A stretch of DNA of 64,000 nucleotides, taken from Crossaster papposus (taxonomy: Eukaryota; Echinodermata; Asteroidea; Velatida; Solasteridae). The translations under genes were made by a program, and so were the position numbers. Each line of letters begins with the position of its first letter. The stretch's first letter is position 1. The stretch spans positions 868,001-932,000 of the forward strand of contig JBAIAA010000653.1 of assembly GCA_037893245.1 (NCBI GenBank), read 5' to 3'. Under the pieces are notes generated by a model that worked only from the letters and a program-made list of their open reading frames with translations, searched no databases and was not told the DNA's origin. Shown here piece after piece: positions 8,171 to 17,405 of the stretch.

Positions 8171-8320
8171 ACAGGAAAACGGCACCCATCTAGTAATAAT
8201 TGTTTGCAATGTTTCGTGGCATGTTTTAACGGTGGTGAGTTAATCTATTGAGATTTCCTGCCAACATTATGAAGAGAAAATTACCCAGAAGCCGATGAAC
8301 TACGTTTTGTACTATACAAA

Positions 8321-8335
8321 TATATATATATAAAA
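8321..8335 (+). promoter_or_regulatory. Distal TATA-like tract of the H1 unit
   Basis: An alternating TA tract ends in TAAAA, about 425 nt before the H1 ATG. Its length varies by two bases between units, as expected of a microsatellite. It resembles a strong TATA box but is far from the gene and absent from the three 1418-bp units, so it is not essential for a complete H1 unit. It may be a distal promoter or simply a TA repeat. Confidence 0.3.
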
Positions 8336-8352
8336 CAATAGTGAAATCAGCA

Positions 8353-8367
8353 GGAATGGAAAACACA
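8353..8367 (+). promoter_or_regulatory. Distal H1 box
   Basis: GGAATGG followed by A and AAACACA. AAACACA is the H1-specific promoter element known from vertebrate and sea urchin H1 genes. This copy is 380-394 nt before the ATG and repeats the proximal motif 190 bp downstream. It is lost in the 1418-bp units. Confidence 0.45.
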
Positions 8368-8542
8368 AAGTTATACCGGCAGCTACGTCGTACCAACTCG
8401 TTCTAAATTCAGTTATATCAACTGCCGTTTACAAATCGTGTACCGTTTGATATCAGCGGAAAGACCAAATTACGTACTAGCTGCTTGACTCACTTTTAAA
8501 ATCTAAAGCTACGTCTAAAAGTAACAAAACATTAAATCAGTT

Positions 8543-8557
8543 GGAATGGCAAACACA
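8543..8557 (+). promoter_or_regulatory. Proximal H1 box
   Basis: GGAATGG, C, then AAACACA at 8551-8557, about 73 nt before a TATA-like element. This matches the usual H1 promoter plan of H1 box near -100 and TATA near -30. It is kept in nearly all units, including those that lack the distal box; copy 27 has AAACATA instead. Confidence 0.6.
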
Positions 8558-8623
8558 CAATTACAAGAAAGTGACGAGAAATGGTCCATCGCTTCTCGGT
8601 TGGTTGGGCAGCATGAAAGGGCA

Positions 8624-8629
8624 TTATAC
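8624..8629 (+). promoter_or_regulatory. Proximal TATA-like element of H1 gene
   Basis: TTATAC, varying to TTATAA in copies 7, 8, 9 and 23 and TTGTAC in copy 2. A start about 30 nt downstream, near 8655, would give a 5' leader of about 90 nt. It would also leave the upstream in-frame ATG at 8657 too close to the cap to be used. Confidence 0.45.
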
Positions 8630-8746
8630 TGTTGCGCGTCCGCAGCGTAAAGTCAAATGGGCGGACACAATTTTCTACCAAATCATTACTCGCCTTCCAG
8701 TTCTAGGATTCGCTCGATTGTTAACAAGAAATCTCGTAACCAAATA

Positions 8747-9316
8747 ATGGCCTCCTCTACTGCTGTTTCGAAAGCCAAATGTCCGTCCATTCTCCATTTG
8801 GTGAAGGTGGCCATCGCCTCTCTAGGGGGCAAAGGTGGCGCCTCGTCACAAGCCATCAAAAAGTACATCCAGGAAAATTGCGGCGTAGACATCGAGAAGA
8901 AGGCCAGAACCATCCGCAATGCTCTGAACTCTGGCGTAGACAAGTGTGAACTTATCCGCACCAAGGGTAAGGGGGCCGCGGGCACGTTCAAACTTGACAG
9001 CACGAAGGAGAAGGTTGCTGCGAAGGTTGCCAAGGAGAAGGAGAGAGTCAAGGCCAAGAAAGAGCGGGAAAATATTGCAGAGAAAGCCAAGAAAGCCAAG
9101 ATCGCCGAGAAAGCAAAGAAAGCCAAGATCGCGGAGAAATCGAAGAAAGCCAAGCCATCCAAGAAAGTGAAGAAACCCGCTCTAAAGAAGACCGCAAAGA
9201 AGGCCGCCAAGAAAACTCCCTCTAAGCCAGCTACAGCCAAATCAACCAAAAAGCCAGCTAGCAAAAACACATCGGGCAAGCAGAAGAAAGTGCCGGCCAA
9301 GCCATCAAAGAAATAA
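8747..9316 (+). CDS. H1: Linker histone H1, copy 1
   Basis: This 189-aa linker histone binds the nucleosome dyad and linker DNA and compacts chromatin in the nucleus. Residues 1-12 are a short N-terminal tail. Residues about 13-83 form the winged-helix H1/H5 globular domain (AIKKYI at 36-41, GKGAAGTFKL at 74-83). Residues 84-189 are the Lys/Ala/Pro-rich tail with three 9-residue repeats IAEKAKKAK (110-136; the third has Ser) and KTPSK-type sites. Three cysteines (12, 45, 67) are unusual for H1. The start at 8747 (aaataATGG) is preferred over the in-frame ATG at 8657, which is lost in copies 5, 6, 15 and 22. This copy differs from the array consensus by P166S. A histone stem-loop follows 32 nt after the stop. 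Confidence 0.96.
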   Translation: MASSTAVSKAKCPSILHLVKVAIASLGGKGGASSQAIKKYIQENCGVDIEKKARTIRNALNSGVDKCELIRTKGKGAAGTFKLDSTKEKVAAKVAKEKERVKAKKERENIAEKAKKAKIAEKAKKAKIAEKSKKAKPSKKVKKPALKKTAKKAAKKTPSKPATAKSTKKPASKNTSGKQKKVPAKPSKK

Positions 9317-9348
9317 CTGCTCTTCCCGGCACCACCCAAAACCAAAAC

Positions 9349-9364
9349 GGCTCTTTTCAGAGCC
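9349..9364 (+). terminator. Histone mRNA 3' stem-loop (copy 1; positions of all copies listed)
   Basis: The 6-bp stem GGCTCT/AGAGCC with loop TTTC is the stem-loop binding protein site of replication-dependent histone mRNAs. The purine element AAAAGAGA (9376-9383) lies 11 nt downstream, where U7 snRNA pairs. It marks these genes as S-phase, non-polyadenylated histone genes. Other 16-base stem-loops start at 11175, 12998, 14825, 17438, 20051, 21875, 23699, 25523, 27347, 29171, 30589, 32413, 34237, 36061, 37885, 39709, 41533, 42951, 45563, 47387, 48805, 50629, 52453, 54276, 56101, 57918, 59735, 61552 and 63820. Copies 5, 7 and 22 have none. Confidence 0.95.
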
Positions 9365-9383
9365 ACAACATTAACAAAAGAGA

Positions 9384-10572
9384 TATTCCGTTGTGTTGTT
9401 TATGAGTAATGGGCAATTGTTTTAATCTATTGAGCGTTTGATTAATGATGTGTGGTGTAGTGTTTTTAACCCTGTTACTGAAAAAAACAAAACACAAACA
9501 AACACTGCGGAATGGGAAACAAGAAACAGAACAGATTAAGGCGAAGGTGCAAAATCAGTGTGAATTGAACATAAACTGGAAAATGATGATAAAATCAACT
9601 TTAATTGTTTGTGTGTCTTAAGCCTCACGGAGAGTCGCAACTATTTTTACCTAGATTGTTTGAAGTTGGGGCATTGATCACTAAGCGCATCCTTGATGGG
9701 GAACGTGTTTGACGTTGCATCATCGGGCGTCGATGAACTGGTGATGGCGCTCTGTTAGCAGCGCCGCTGCAACGTTGAGGGCGCTACATAACTGTTACGG
9801 AACCGTCAAATAATTATTAATAATAATTGTAAAAGAGCATGGATTTTGGCGACTTTAACCCAATTTTGATGATAGTGAAAACACAGTAGAGGAAATGAGG
9901 AGTTAATGGCTGCAAGCTTTAAAACAAAGAATTATGTTGAGCACGTAGTATTAGTTCACTCGAATCCACTCCAACACCAAACCGGTGCGCCAAAACAGGA
10001 AAACGGCGCCCATCTAGTAATAATTGTTTGCAATGTTTCGTGGCATGTTTTAACGGTGGTGAGTTAATCTATTGAGATTTCCTGCCAACATTATGAAGAG
10101 AAAATTACCCAGAAGCCGATGAACTACGTTTTGTACTATACAAATATATATATATATAAAACAATAGTGAAATCAGCAGGAATGGAAAACACAAAGTTAT
10201 ACCGGCAGCTACGTCGTACCAACTCGTTCTAAATTCAGTTATATCAACTGCCGTTTACAAATCGTGTACCGTTTGATATCAGCGGAAAGACCAAATTACG
10301 TACTAGCTGCTTGACTCACTTTTAAAATCTAAAGCTACGTCTAAAAGTAACAAAACATTAAATCAGTTGGAATGGCAAACACACAATTACAAGAAAGTGA
10401 CGAGAAATGGTCCATCGCTTCTCGGTTGGTTGGGCAGCATGAAAGGGCATTGTACTGTTGCGCGTCCGCAGCGTAAATTCAAATGGGCGGACACAATTTT
10501 CTACCAAATCATTACTCGCCTTCCAGTTCTAGGATTCGCTCGATTGTTAACAAGAAATCTCGTAACCAAATA
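9384..10572 (+). other. H1 intergenic spacer and promoter (representative full spacer)
   Basis: The spacer has no ORF with homology to any gene and no RNA gene that I recognise. From left to right it holds an A-rich tract of variable length (about 9480), nested inverted repeats (9708-9810), an AT-rich block aataattattaataataatt, the ACAGGAAAACGG site where several rearrangements join (about 9996), the TA tract, the two H1 boxes and the proximal TATA-like element. A 13-mer TTAATCTATTGAG occurs twice (9422 and 10064). The other full spacers have the same content with point differences. Confidence 0.75.
9708..9810 (+). repeat. Nested inverted repeats in H1 spacer
   Basis: The arms are TTTGACG 9708-9714 with CGTCAAA 9804-9810, ACGTTGCA 9712-9719 with TGCAACGT 9768-9775, and GGCGCT 9746-9751 with AGCGCC 9760-9765. 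The outer and middle arms overlap, so they would form alternative structures. The segment is more GC-rich than the rest of the spacer and is kept in every full unit. It could be an old terminal-inverted-repeat insertion or a structured regulatory site. Confidence 0.5.
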
Positions 10573-11142
10573 ATGGCCTCCTCTACTGCTGTTTCGAAAG
10601 CCAAATGTCCGTCCATTCTCCATTTGGTGAAGGTGGCCATCGCCTCTCTAGGGGGCAAAGGTGGCGCCTCGTCCCAAGCCATCAAAAAGTACATCCAGGA
10701 AAATTGCGGCGTAGACATCGAGAAGAAGGCCAGAACCATCCGCAATGCTCTGAACTCTGGCGTAGACAAGTGTGAACTTATCCGCACCAAGGGTAAGGGG
10801 GCCGCGGGCACGTTCAAACTTGAAAGCACGAAGGAGAAGGTTGCTGCGAAGGTTGCCAAGGAGAAGGAGAGAGTCAAGGCCAAGAAAGAGCGGGAAAATA
10901 TTGCAGAGAAAGCCAAGAAAGCCAAGATCGCCGAGAAAGCAAAGAAAGCCAAGATCGCGGAGAAATCGAAGAAAGCCAAGCCATCCAAGAAAGTGAAGAA
11001 ACCCGCTCTAAAGAAGACCGCAAAGAAGGCCGCCAAGAAAACTCCCTCTAAGCCAGCTACAGCCAAACCAACCAAAAAGCCAGCTAGCAAAAACACATCG
11101 GGCAAGCAGAAGAATGTGCCGGCCAAGCCATCAAAGAAATAA
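10573..11142 (+). CDS. H1: Linker histone H1, copy 2
   Basis: Intact at 189 aa. It differs from the array consensus by D84E just after the globular domain and K181N near the C-terminus. Its proximal TATA-like element is altered to TTGTAC (about 10451), and its stem-loop has loop TTTT instead of TTTC, so expression could be weaker than in its neighbours. Confidence 0.94.
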   Translation: MASSTAVSKAKCPSILHLVKVAIASLGGKGGASSQAIKKYIQENCGVDIEKKARTIRNALNSGVDKCELIRTKGKGAAGTFKLESTKEKVAAKVAKEKERVKAKKERENIAEKAKKAKIAEKAKKAKIAEKSKKAKPSKKVKKPALKKTAKKAAKKTPSKPATAKPTKKPASKNTSGKQKNVPAKPSKK

Positions 11143-11174
11143 CTGCTCTTCCCGGCACCACCCAAAACCAAAAC

Positions 11175-11190
11175 GGCTCTTTTTAGAGCC
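11175..11190 (+). terminator. Variant histone stem-loop of copy 2 (TTTT loop)
   Basis: The last loop base is T instead of C; the stem is intact. Loop UUUC or UUUA is usual in animals, so binding protein affinity may be reduced. Confidence 0.85.
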
Positions 11191-12395
11191 ACAACCATAA
11201 CAAAAGAGATATTCCGTTGTGTTGTTTATGAGTAATGGGCAATTGTTTTAATCTATTGAGCGTTTGATTAATGATGTGTGGTGTAGTGTTTTTAACCCTG
11301 TTACTGAAAAAAACAAAACACAAACAAACACTGCGGAATGGGAAACAAGAAACAGAACAGATTAAGGCGAGGGTGCAAAATCAGTGTGAATTGAACATAA
11401 ACTGGAAAATGATGATAAAATCAACTTTAATTGTTTGTGTGTCTTAAGCCTCACGGAGAGTCGCAACTATTTTTACCTAGATTGTTTGAAGTTGGGGCAT
11501 TGATCACTAAGCGCATCCTGATGGGGAACGTGTTTGACGTTGCATCATCGGGCGTCGATGAACTGGTGATGGCGCTCTGTTAGCAGCGCCGCTGCAACGT
11601 TGAGGGCGCTACATAACTGTTACGGAACCGTCAAATAATTATTAATAATAATTGTAAAAGAGCATGGATTTTGCCGACTTTAACCCAATTTTGATGATAG
11701 TGAAAACACAGTAGAGGAAATGAGGAGTTAATGGCTGCAAGCTTTAAAACAAAGAATTATGTTGAGCACGTAGTATTAGTTCACTCGAATCCACTCCAAC
11801 ACCAAACCGGTGCGCCAAAACAGGAAAACGGCACCCATCTAGTAATAATTGTTTGCAATGTTTCGTGGCATGTTTTAACGGTGGTGAGTTAATCTATTGA
11901 GATTTCCTGCCAACATTATGAAGAGAAAATTACCCAGAAGCCGATGAACTACGTTTTGTACTATACAAATATATATATATAAAACAATAGTGAAATCAGC
12001 AGGAATGGAAAACACAAAGTTATACCGGCAGCTACGTCGTACCAACTCGTTCTAAATTCAGTTATATCAACTGCCGTTTACAAATCGTGTACCGTTTGAT
12101 ATCAGCGGAAAGACCAAATTACGTACTAGCTGCTTGACTCACTTTTAAAATCTAAAGCTACGTCTAAAAGTAACAAAACATTAAATCAGTTGGAATGGCA
12201 AACACACAATTACAAGAAAGTGACGAGAAATGGTCCATCGCTTCTCGGTTGGTTGGGCAGCATGAAAGGGCATTATACTGTTGCGCGTCCGCAGCGTAAA
12301 GTCAAATGGGCGGACACAATTTTCTACCAAATCATTACTCGCCTTCCAGTTCTAGGATTCGCTCGATTGTTAACAAGAAATCTCGTAACCAAATA

Positions 12396-12965
12396 ATGGC
12401 CTCCTCTACTGCTGTTTCGAAAGCCAAATGTCCGTCCATTCTCCATTTGGTGAAGGTGGCCATCGCCTCTCTAGGGGGCAAAGGTGGCGCCTCGTCACAA
12501 GCCATCAAAAAGTACATCCAGGAAAATTGCGGCGTAGACATCGAGAAGAAGGCCAGAACCATCCGCAATGCTCTGAACTCTGGCGTAGACAAGTGTGAAC
12601 TTATCCGCACCAAGGGTAAGGGGGCCGCGGGCACGTTCAAACTTGACAGCACGAAGGAGAAGGTTGCTGCGAAGGTTGCCAAGGAGAAGGAGAGAGTCAA
12701 GGCCAAGAAAGAGCGGGAAAATATTGCAGAGAAAGCCAAGAAAGCCAAGATCGCCGAGAAAGCAAAGAAAGCCAAGATCGCGGAGAAATCGAAGAAAGCC
12801 AAGCCATCCAAGAAAGTGAAGAAACCCGCTCTAAAGAAGACCGCAAAGAAGGCCGCCAAGAAAACTCCCTCTAAGCCAGCTACAGCCAAACCAACCAAAA
12901 AGCCAGCTAGCAAAAACACATCGGGCAAGCAGAAGAAAGTGCCGGCCAAGCCATCAAAGAAATAA
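12396..12965 (+). CDS. H1: Linker histone H1, copy 3 (consensus)
   Basis: Intact and identical in protein to the array consensus. The spacer after it has an uninterrupted A run of 18 (about 13131-13148), the longest seen. Its upstream spacer carries the cggcaccc variant also found next to the PLE junction at 8171, which suggests that copies 1 and 3 share a recent history. Confidence 0.95.
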   Translation: MASSTAVSKAKCPSILHLVKVAIASLGGKGGASSQAIKKYIQENCGVDIEKKARTIRNALNSGVDKCELIRTKGKGAAGTFKLDSTKEKVAAKVAKEKERVKAKKERENIAEKAKKAKIAEKAKKAKIAEKSKKAKPSKKVKKPALKKTAKKAAKKTPSKPATAKPTKKPASKNTSGKQKKVPAKPSKK

Positions 12966-14222
12966 CTGCTCTTCCCGGCACCACCCAAAACCAAAACGGC
13001 TCTTTTCAGAGCCACAACATTAACAAAAGAGATATTCCGTTGTGTTGTTTATGAGTAATGGGCAATTGTTTTAATCTATTGAGCGTTTGATTAATGATGT
13101 GTGGTGTAGTGTTTTTAACCCTGTTACTGAAAAAAAAAAAAAAAAAAACAAACACTGCGGAATGGGAAACAAGAAACAGAACAGATTAAGGCGAGGGTGC
13201 AAAATCAGTGTGAATTGAACATAAACTGGAAAATGATGATAAAATCAACTTTAATTGTTTGTGTGTCTTAAGCCTCACGGAGAGTCGCAACTATTTTTAC
13301 CTAGATTGTTTGAAGTTGGGGCATTGATCACTAAGCGCATCCTTGATGGGGAACGTGTTTGACGTTGCATCATCGGGCGTCGATGAACTGGTGATGGCGC
13401 TCTGTTAGCAGCGCCGCTGCAACGTTGAGGGCGCTACATAACTGTTACGGAACCGTCAAATAATTATTAATAATAATTGTAAAAGAGCATGGATTTTGGC
13501 GACTTTAACCCAATTTTGATGATAGTGAAAACACAGTAGAGGAAATGAGGAGTTAATGGCTGCAAGCTTTAAAACAAAGAATTATGTTGAGCACGTAGTA
13601 TTAGTTCACTCGAATCCACTCCAACACCAAACCGGTGCGCCAAAACAGGAAAACGGCGCCCATCTAGTAATAATTGTTTGCAATGTTTCGTGGCATGTTT
13701 TAACGGTGGTGAGTTAATCTATTGAGATTTCCTGCCAACATTATGAAGAGAAAATTACCCAGAAGCCGATGAACTACGTTTTGTACTATACAAATATATA
13801 TATATATAAAACAATAGTGAAATCAGCAGGAATGGAAAACACAAAGTTATACCGGCAGCTACGTCGTACCAACTCGTTCTAAATTCAGTTATATCAACTG
13901 CCGTTTACAAATCGTGTACCGTTTGATATCAGCTGAAAGACCAAATTACATACTAGCTGCTTGACTCACTTTTAAAATCTAAAGCTACGTCTAAAAGTAA
14001 CAAAACATTAAATCAGTTGGAATGGCAAACACACAATTACAAGAAAGTGACGAGAAATGGTCCATCGCTTCTCGGTTGGTTGGGCAGCATGAAAGGGCAT
14101 TATACTGTTGCGCGTCCGCAGCGTAAAGTCAAATGGGCGGACACAATTTTCTACCAAATCATTACTCGCCTTCCAGTTCTAGGATTCGCTCGATTGTTAA
14201 CAAGAAATCTCGTAACCAAATA

Positions 14223-14792
14223 ATGGCCTCCTCTACTGCTGTTTCGAAAGCCAAATGTCAGTCCATTCTCCATTTGGTGAAGGTGGCCATCGCCTCTCTA
14301 GGGGGCAAAGGTGGCGCCTCGTCCCAAGCCATCAAAAAGTACATCCAGGAAAATTGCGGCGTAGACATCGAGAAGAAGGCCAGAACCATCCGCAATGCTC
14401 TGAACTCTGTCGTAGACAAGTGTGAACTTATCCGCACCAAGGGTAAGGGGGCCGCGGGCACGTTCAAACTTGACAGCACGAAGAAGAAGGTTGCTGCGAA
14501 GGTTGCCAAGGAGAAGGAGAGAGTCAAGGCCAAGAAAGAGCGGGAAAATATTGCAGAGAAAGCCAAGAAAGCCAAGATCGCCGAGAAAGCAAAGAAAGCC
14601 AAGATCGCGGAGAAATCGAAGAAAGCCAAGCCATCCAAGAAAGTGAAGAAACCCGCTCTAAAGAAGACCGCAAAGAAGGCCGCCAAGAAAACTCCCTCTA
14701 AGCCAGCTACAGCCAAACCAACCAAAAAGCCAGCTAGCAAAAACACATCGGGCAAGCAGAAGAAAGTGCCTGCCAAGCCATCAAAGAAATAA
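14223..14792 (+). CDS. H1: Linker histone H1, copy 4 (three substitutions)
   Basis: Intact frame with P13Q and G63V in the globular domain and E88K after it. G63V sits in the turn before the last helical segment and might disturb folding. No other copy shares these changes, so they are private to this unit. Confidence 0.93.
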   Translation: MASSTAVSKAKCQSILHLVKVAIASLGGKGGASSQAIKKYIQENCGVDIEKKARTIRNALNSVVDKCELIRTKGKGAAGTFKLDSTKKKVAAKVAKEKERVKAKKERENIAEKAKKAKIAEKAKKAKIAEKSKKAKPSKKVKKPALKKTAKKAAKKTPSKPATAKPTKKPASKNTSGKQKKVPAKPSKK

Positions 14793-16046
14793 CTGCTCTT
14801 CCCGGCACCACCCAAAACCAAAACGGCTCTTTTCAGAGCCACAACATTAACAAAAGAGATATTCCGTTGTGTTGTTTATGAGTAATGGGCAATTGTTTTA
14901 ATCTATTGAGCGTTTGATTAATGATGTGTGGTGTAGTGTTTTTAACCCTGTTACTGATAAAAACAAAACACAAACAAACACTGCGGAATGGGAAACAAGA
15001 AACAGAACAGATTAAGGCGAGGGTGCAAAATCAGTGTGAATTGAACATAAACTGGAAAATGATGATAAAATCAACTGTAATTGTTTGTGTGTCTTAAGCC
15101 TCACGGAGAGTCGCAACTATTTTTACCTAGATTGTTTGAAGTTGGGGCATTGATCACTAAGCGCATCCTTGATGGGGAACGTGTTTGACGTTGCATCATC
15201 GGGCGTCGATGAACTGGTGATGGCGCTCTGTTAGCAGCGCCGCTGCAACGTTGAGGGCGCTACATAACTGTTACGGAACCGTCAAATAATTATTAATAAT
15301 AATTGTAAAAGAGCATGGATTTTGGCGACTTTAACCCAATTTTGATGATAGTGAAAACACAGTAGAGGAAATGAGGAGTTAATGGCTGCAAGCTATAAAA
15401 CAAAGAATTATGTTGAGCACGTAGTATTAGTTCACTCGAATCCACTCCAACACCAAACCGGTGCGCCAAAACAGGAAAACGGCGCCCATCTAGTAATAAT
15501 TGTTTGCAATGTTTCGTGGCATGTTTTAACGGTGGTGAGTTAATCTATTGAGATTTCCTGCCAACATTATGAAGAGAAAATTACCCCGAAGCCGATGAAC
15601 TACGTTTTGTACTATACAAATATATATATATAAAACAATAGTGAAATCAGCAGGAATGGAAAACACAAAGTTATACCGGCAGCTACGTCGTACCAACTCG
15701 TTCTAAATTCAGTTATATCAACTGCCGTTTACAAATCGTGTACCGTTTGATATCAGCGGAAAGACCAAATTACGTACTAGCTGCTTGACTCACTTTTAAA
15801 ATCTAAAGCTACGTCTAAAAGTAACAAAACATTAAATCAGTTGGAATGGCAAACACACAATTACAAGAAAGTGACGAGAAATGGTCCATCGCTTCTCGGT
15901 TGGTTGGGCAGCATGAAAGGGCATTATACTGTTGCGCGTCCGCAGCGTAAAGTCAAAGGGGCGGACACAATTTTCTACCAAATCATTACTCGCCTTCCAG
16001 TTCTAGGATTCGCCCGATTGTTAACAAGAAATCTCGTAACCAAATA

Positions 16047-16280
16047 ATGGCCTCCTCTACTGCTGTTTCGAAAGCCAAATGTCCGTCCATTCTCCATTTG
16101 GTGAAGGTGGCCATCGCCTCTCTAGGGGGCAAAGGTGGCGCCTCGTCCCAAGCCATCAACAAGTACATCCAGGAAAATTGCGGCGTAGACATCGAGAAGA
16201 AGGCCAGAACCATCCGCAATGCTCTGAACTCTGGCGTAGACAAGTGTGAACTTATCCGCAGGAAAACGGCGCCCATCTAG
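16047..16280 (+). pseudogene. 3'-truncated H1, copy 5 (globular part only)
   Basis: The gene runs normally to Arg71, then jumps (after cttatccgca) into spacer sequence ggaaaacggcgccc, adding RKTAPI and a stop for 77 aa. The final beta hairpin, the whole basic tail and the stem-loop are missing. The next promoter follows at once, giving a 789-bp unit. It has K38N, shared with copy 15. The upstream in-frame ATG is lost (AAAGGGG). A two-base CA overlap lies at the junction. Without a stem-loop a stable mRNA is unlikely. Confidence 0.9.
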
Positions 16281-16835
16281 TAATAATTGTTTGCAATGTT
16301 TCGTGGCATGTTTTAACGGTGGTGAGTTAATCTATTGAGATTTCCTGCCAACATTATGAAGAGAAAATTACCCAGAAGCCGATGAACTACGTTTTGTACT
16401 ATACAAATATATATATATATAAAACAATAGTGAAATCAGCAGGAATGGAAAACACAAAGTTATACCGGCAGCTACGTCGTACCAACTCGTTCTAAATTCA
16501 GTGATATCAACTGCCGTTTACAAATCGTGTACCGTTTGATATCAGCGGAAAGACCAAATTACGTACTAGCTGCTTGACTCACTTTTAAAATCTAAAGCTA
16601 CGTCTAAAAGTAACAAAACATTAAATCAGTTGGAATGGCAAACACACAATTACAAGAAAGTGACGAGAAATGGTCCATCGCTTCTCGGTTGGTTGGGCAG
16701 CATGAAAGGGCATTATACTGTTGCGCGTCCGCAGCGTAAAGTCAAATTAGCGGACACAATTTTCTACCAAATCATTACTCGCCTTCCAGTTCTAGGATTC
16801 GCTCGATTGTTAACAAGAAATCTCGTAACCAAATA
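16281..16835 (+). other. Short spacer after truncated copy 5
   Basis: Only the gene-proximal spacer from ggaaaacggcgccc onward is present, with both H1 boxes and the TATA-like elements. The A tract and nested inverted repeats are missing. Confidence 0.75.
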
Positions 16836-17405
16836 ATGGCCTCCTCTACTGCTGTTTCGAAAGCCAAATGTCCGTCCATTCTCCATTTGGTGAAGGTGGC
16901 CATCGCCTCTCTAGGGGGCAAAGGTGGCGCCTCGTCCCAAGCCATCAAAAAGTACATCCAGGAAAATTGCGGCGTAGACATCGAGAAGAAGGCCAGAACC
17001 ATCCGCAATGCTCTGAACTCTGGCGTAGACAAGTGTGAACTTATCCGCACCAAGGGTAAGGGGGCCGCGGGCACGTTCAAACTTGACAGCACGAAGGAGA
17101 AGGTTGCTGCGAAGGTTGCCAAGGAGAAGGAGAGAGACAAGGCCAAGAAAGAGCGGGAAAATATTGCAGAGAAAGCCAAGAAAGCCAAGATCGCCGAGAA
17201 AGCAAAGAAAGCCAAGATCGCGGAGAAATCGAAGAAAGCCAAGCCATCCAAGAAAGTGAAGAAACCCGCTCTAAAGAAGACCACAAAGGAGGCCGCCAAA
17301 AAAACTCCCTCTAAGCCAGCTACAGCCAAACCAACCAAAAAGCCAACTAGCAAAAACACATCGGGCAAGCAGAAGAAAGTGCCGGCCAAGCCATCAAAGA
17401 AATAA
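16836..17405 (+). CDS. H1: Linker histone H1, copy 6 (V101D type)
   Basis: Intact with V101D, A150T, K152E and A171T, the same haplotype as copies 8 and 23, each of which follows a truncated copy. The upstream in-frame ATG is lost (AAATTAG at about 16745), as in copy 22, which supports the start at 16836. Confidence 0.95.
   Translation: MASSTAVSKAKCPSILHLVKVAIASLGGKGGASSQAIKKYIQENCGVDIEKKARTIRNALNSGVDKCELIRTKGKGAAGTFKLDSTKEKVAAKVAKEKERDKAKKERENIAEKAKKAKIAEKAKKAKIAEKSKKAKPSKKVKKPALKKTTKEAAKKTPSKPATAKPTKKPTSKNTSGKQKKVPAKPSKK

Larger units (their letters stand above)
8171..8746 (+). other. First, left-truncated spacer and promoter of the array
   Basis: Only the gene-proximal part of a normal spacer is present, starting at acaggaaaacgg, because the PLE cluster replaces the rest. 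It includes both H1-box motifs and both TATA-like elements, so copy 1 keeps its full known promoter. Confidence 0.8.

Noticed and set aside
8588-8599. 12-base match ATCGCTTCTCGG to the start of U2 snRNA in the H1 promoter
   Set aside because: The following bases do not match U2 and no Sm site or snRNA fold follows, so it is probably chance.
8541-8747. 68-codon frame upstream of H1 ending in TAATG
   Set aside because: It starts with TTG, overlaps the H1 box and TATA-like element, and likely precedes the transcription start. Its conservation is explained by array homogenisation.
8946-9170. Arg/Pro-rich 74-codon frame inside H1
   Set aside because: It is a +1 frame shadow of the Lys-rich H1 coding sequence.
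8686-9366. Long antisense ORF of about 226 codons opposite every H1 gene
   Set aside because: It is the mirror of Lys/Ala-rich codons, which read as Phe/Leu/Ala on the other strand. It has no domain and changes with every H1 substitution.
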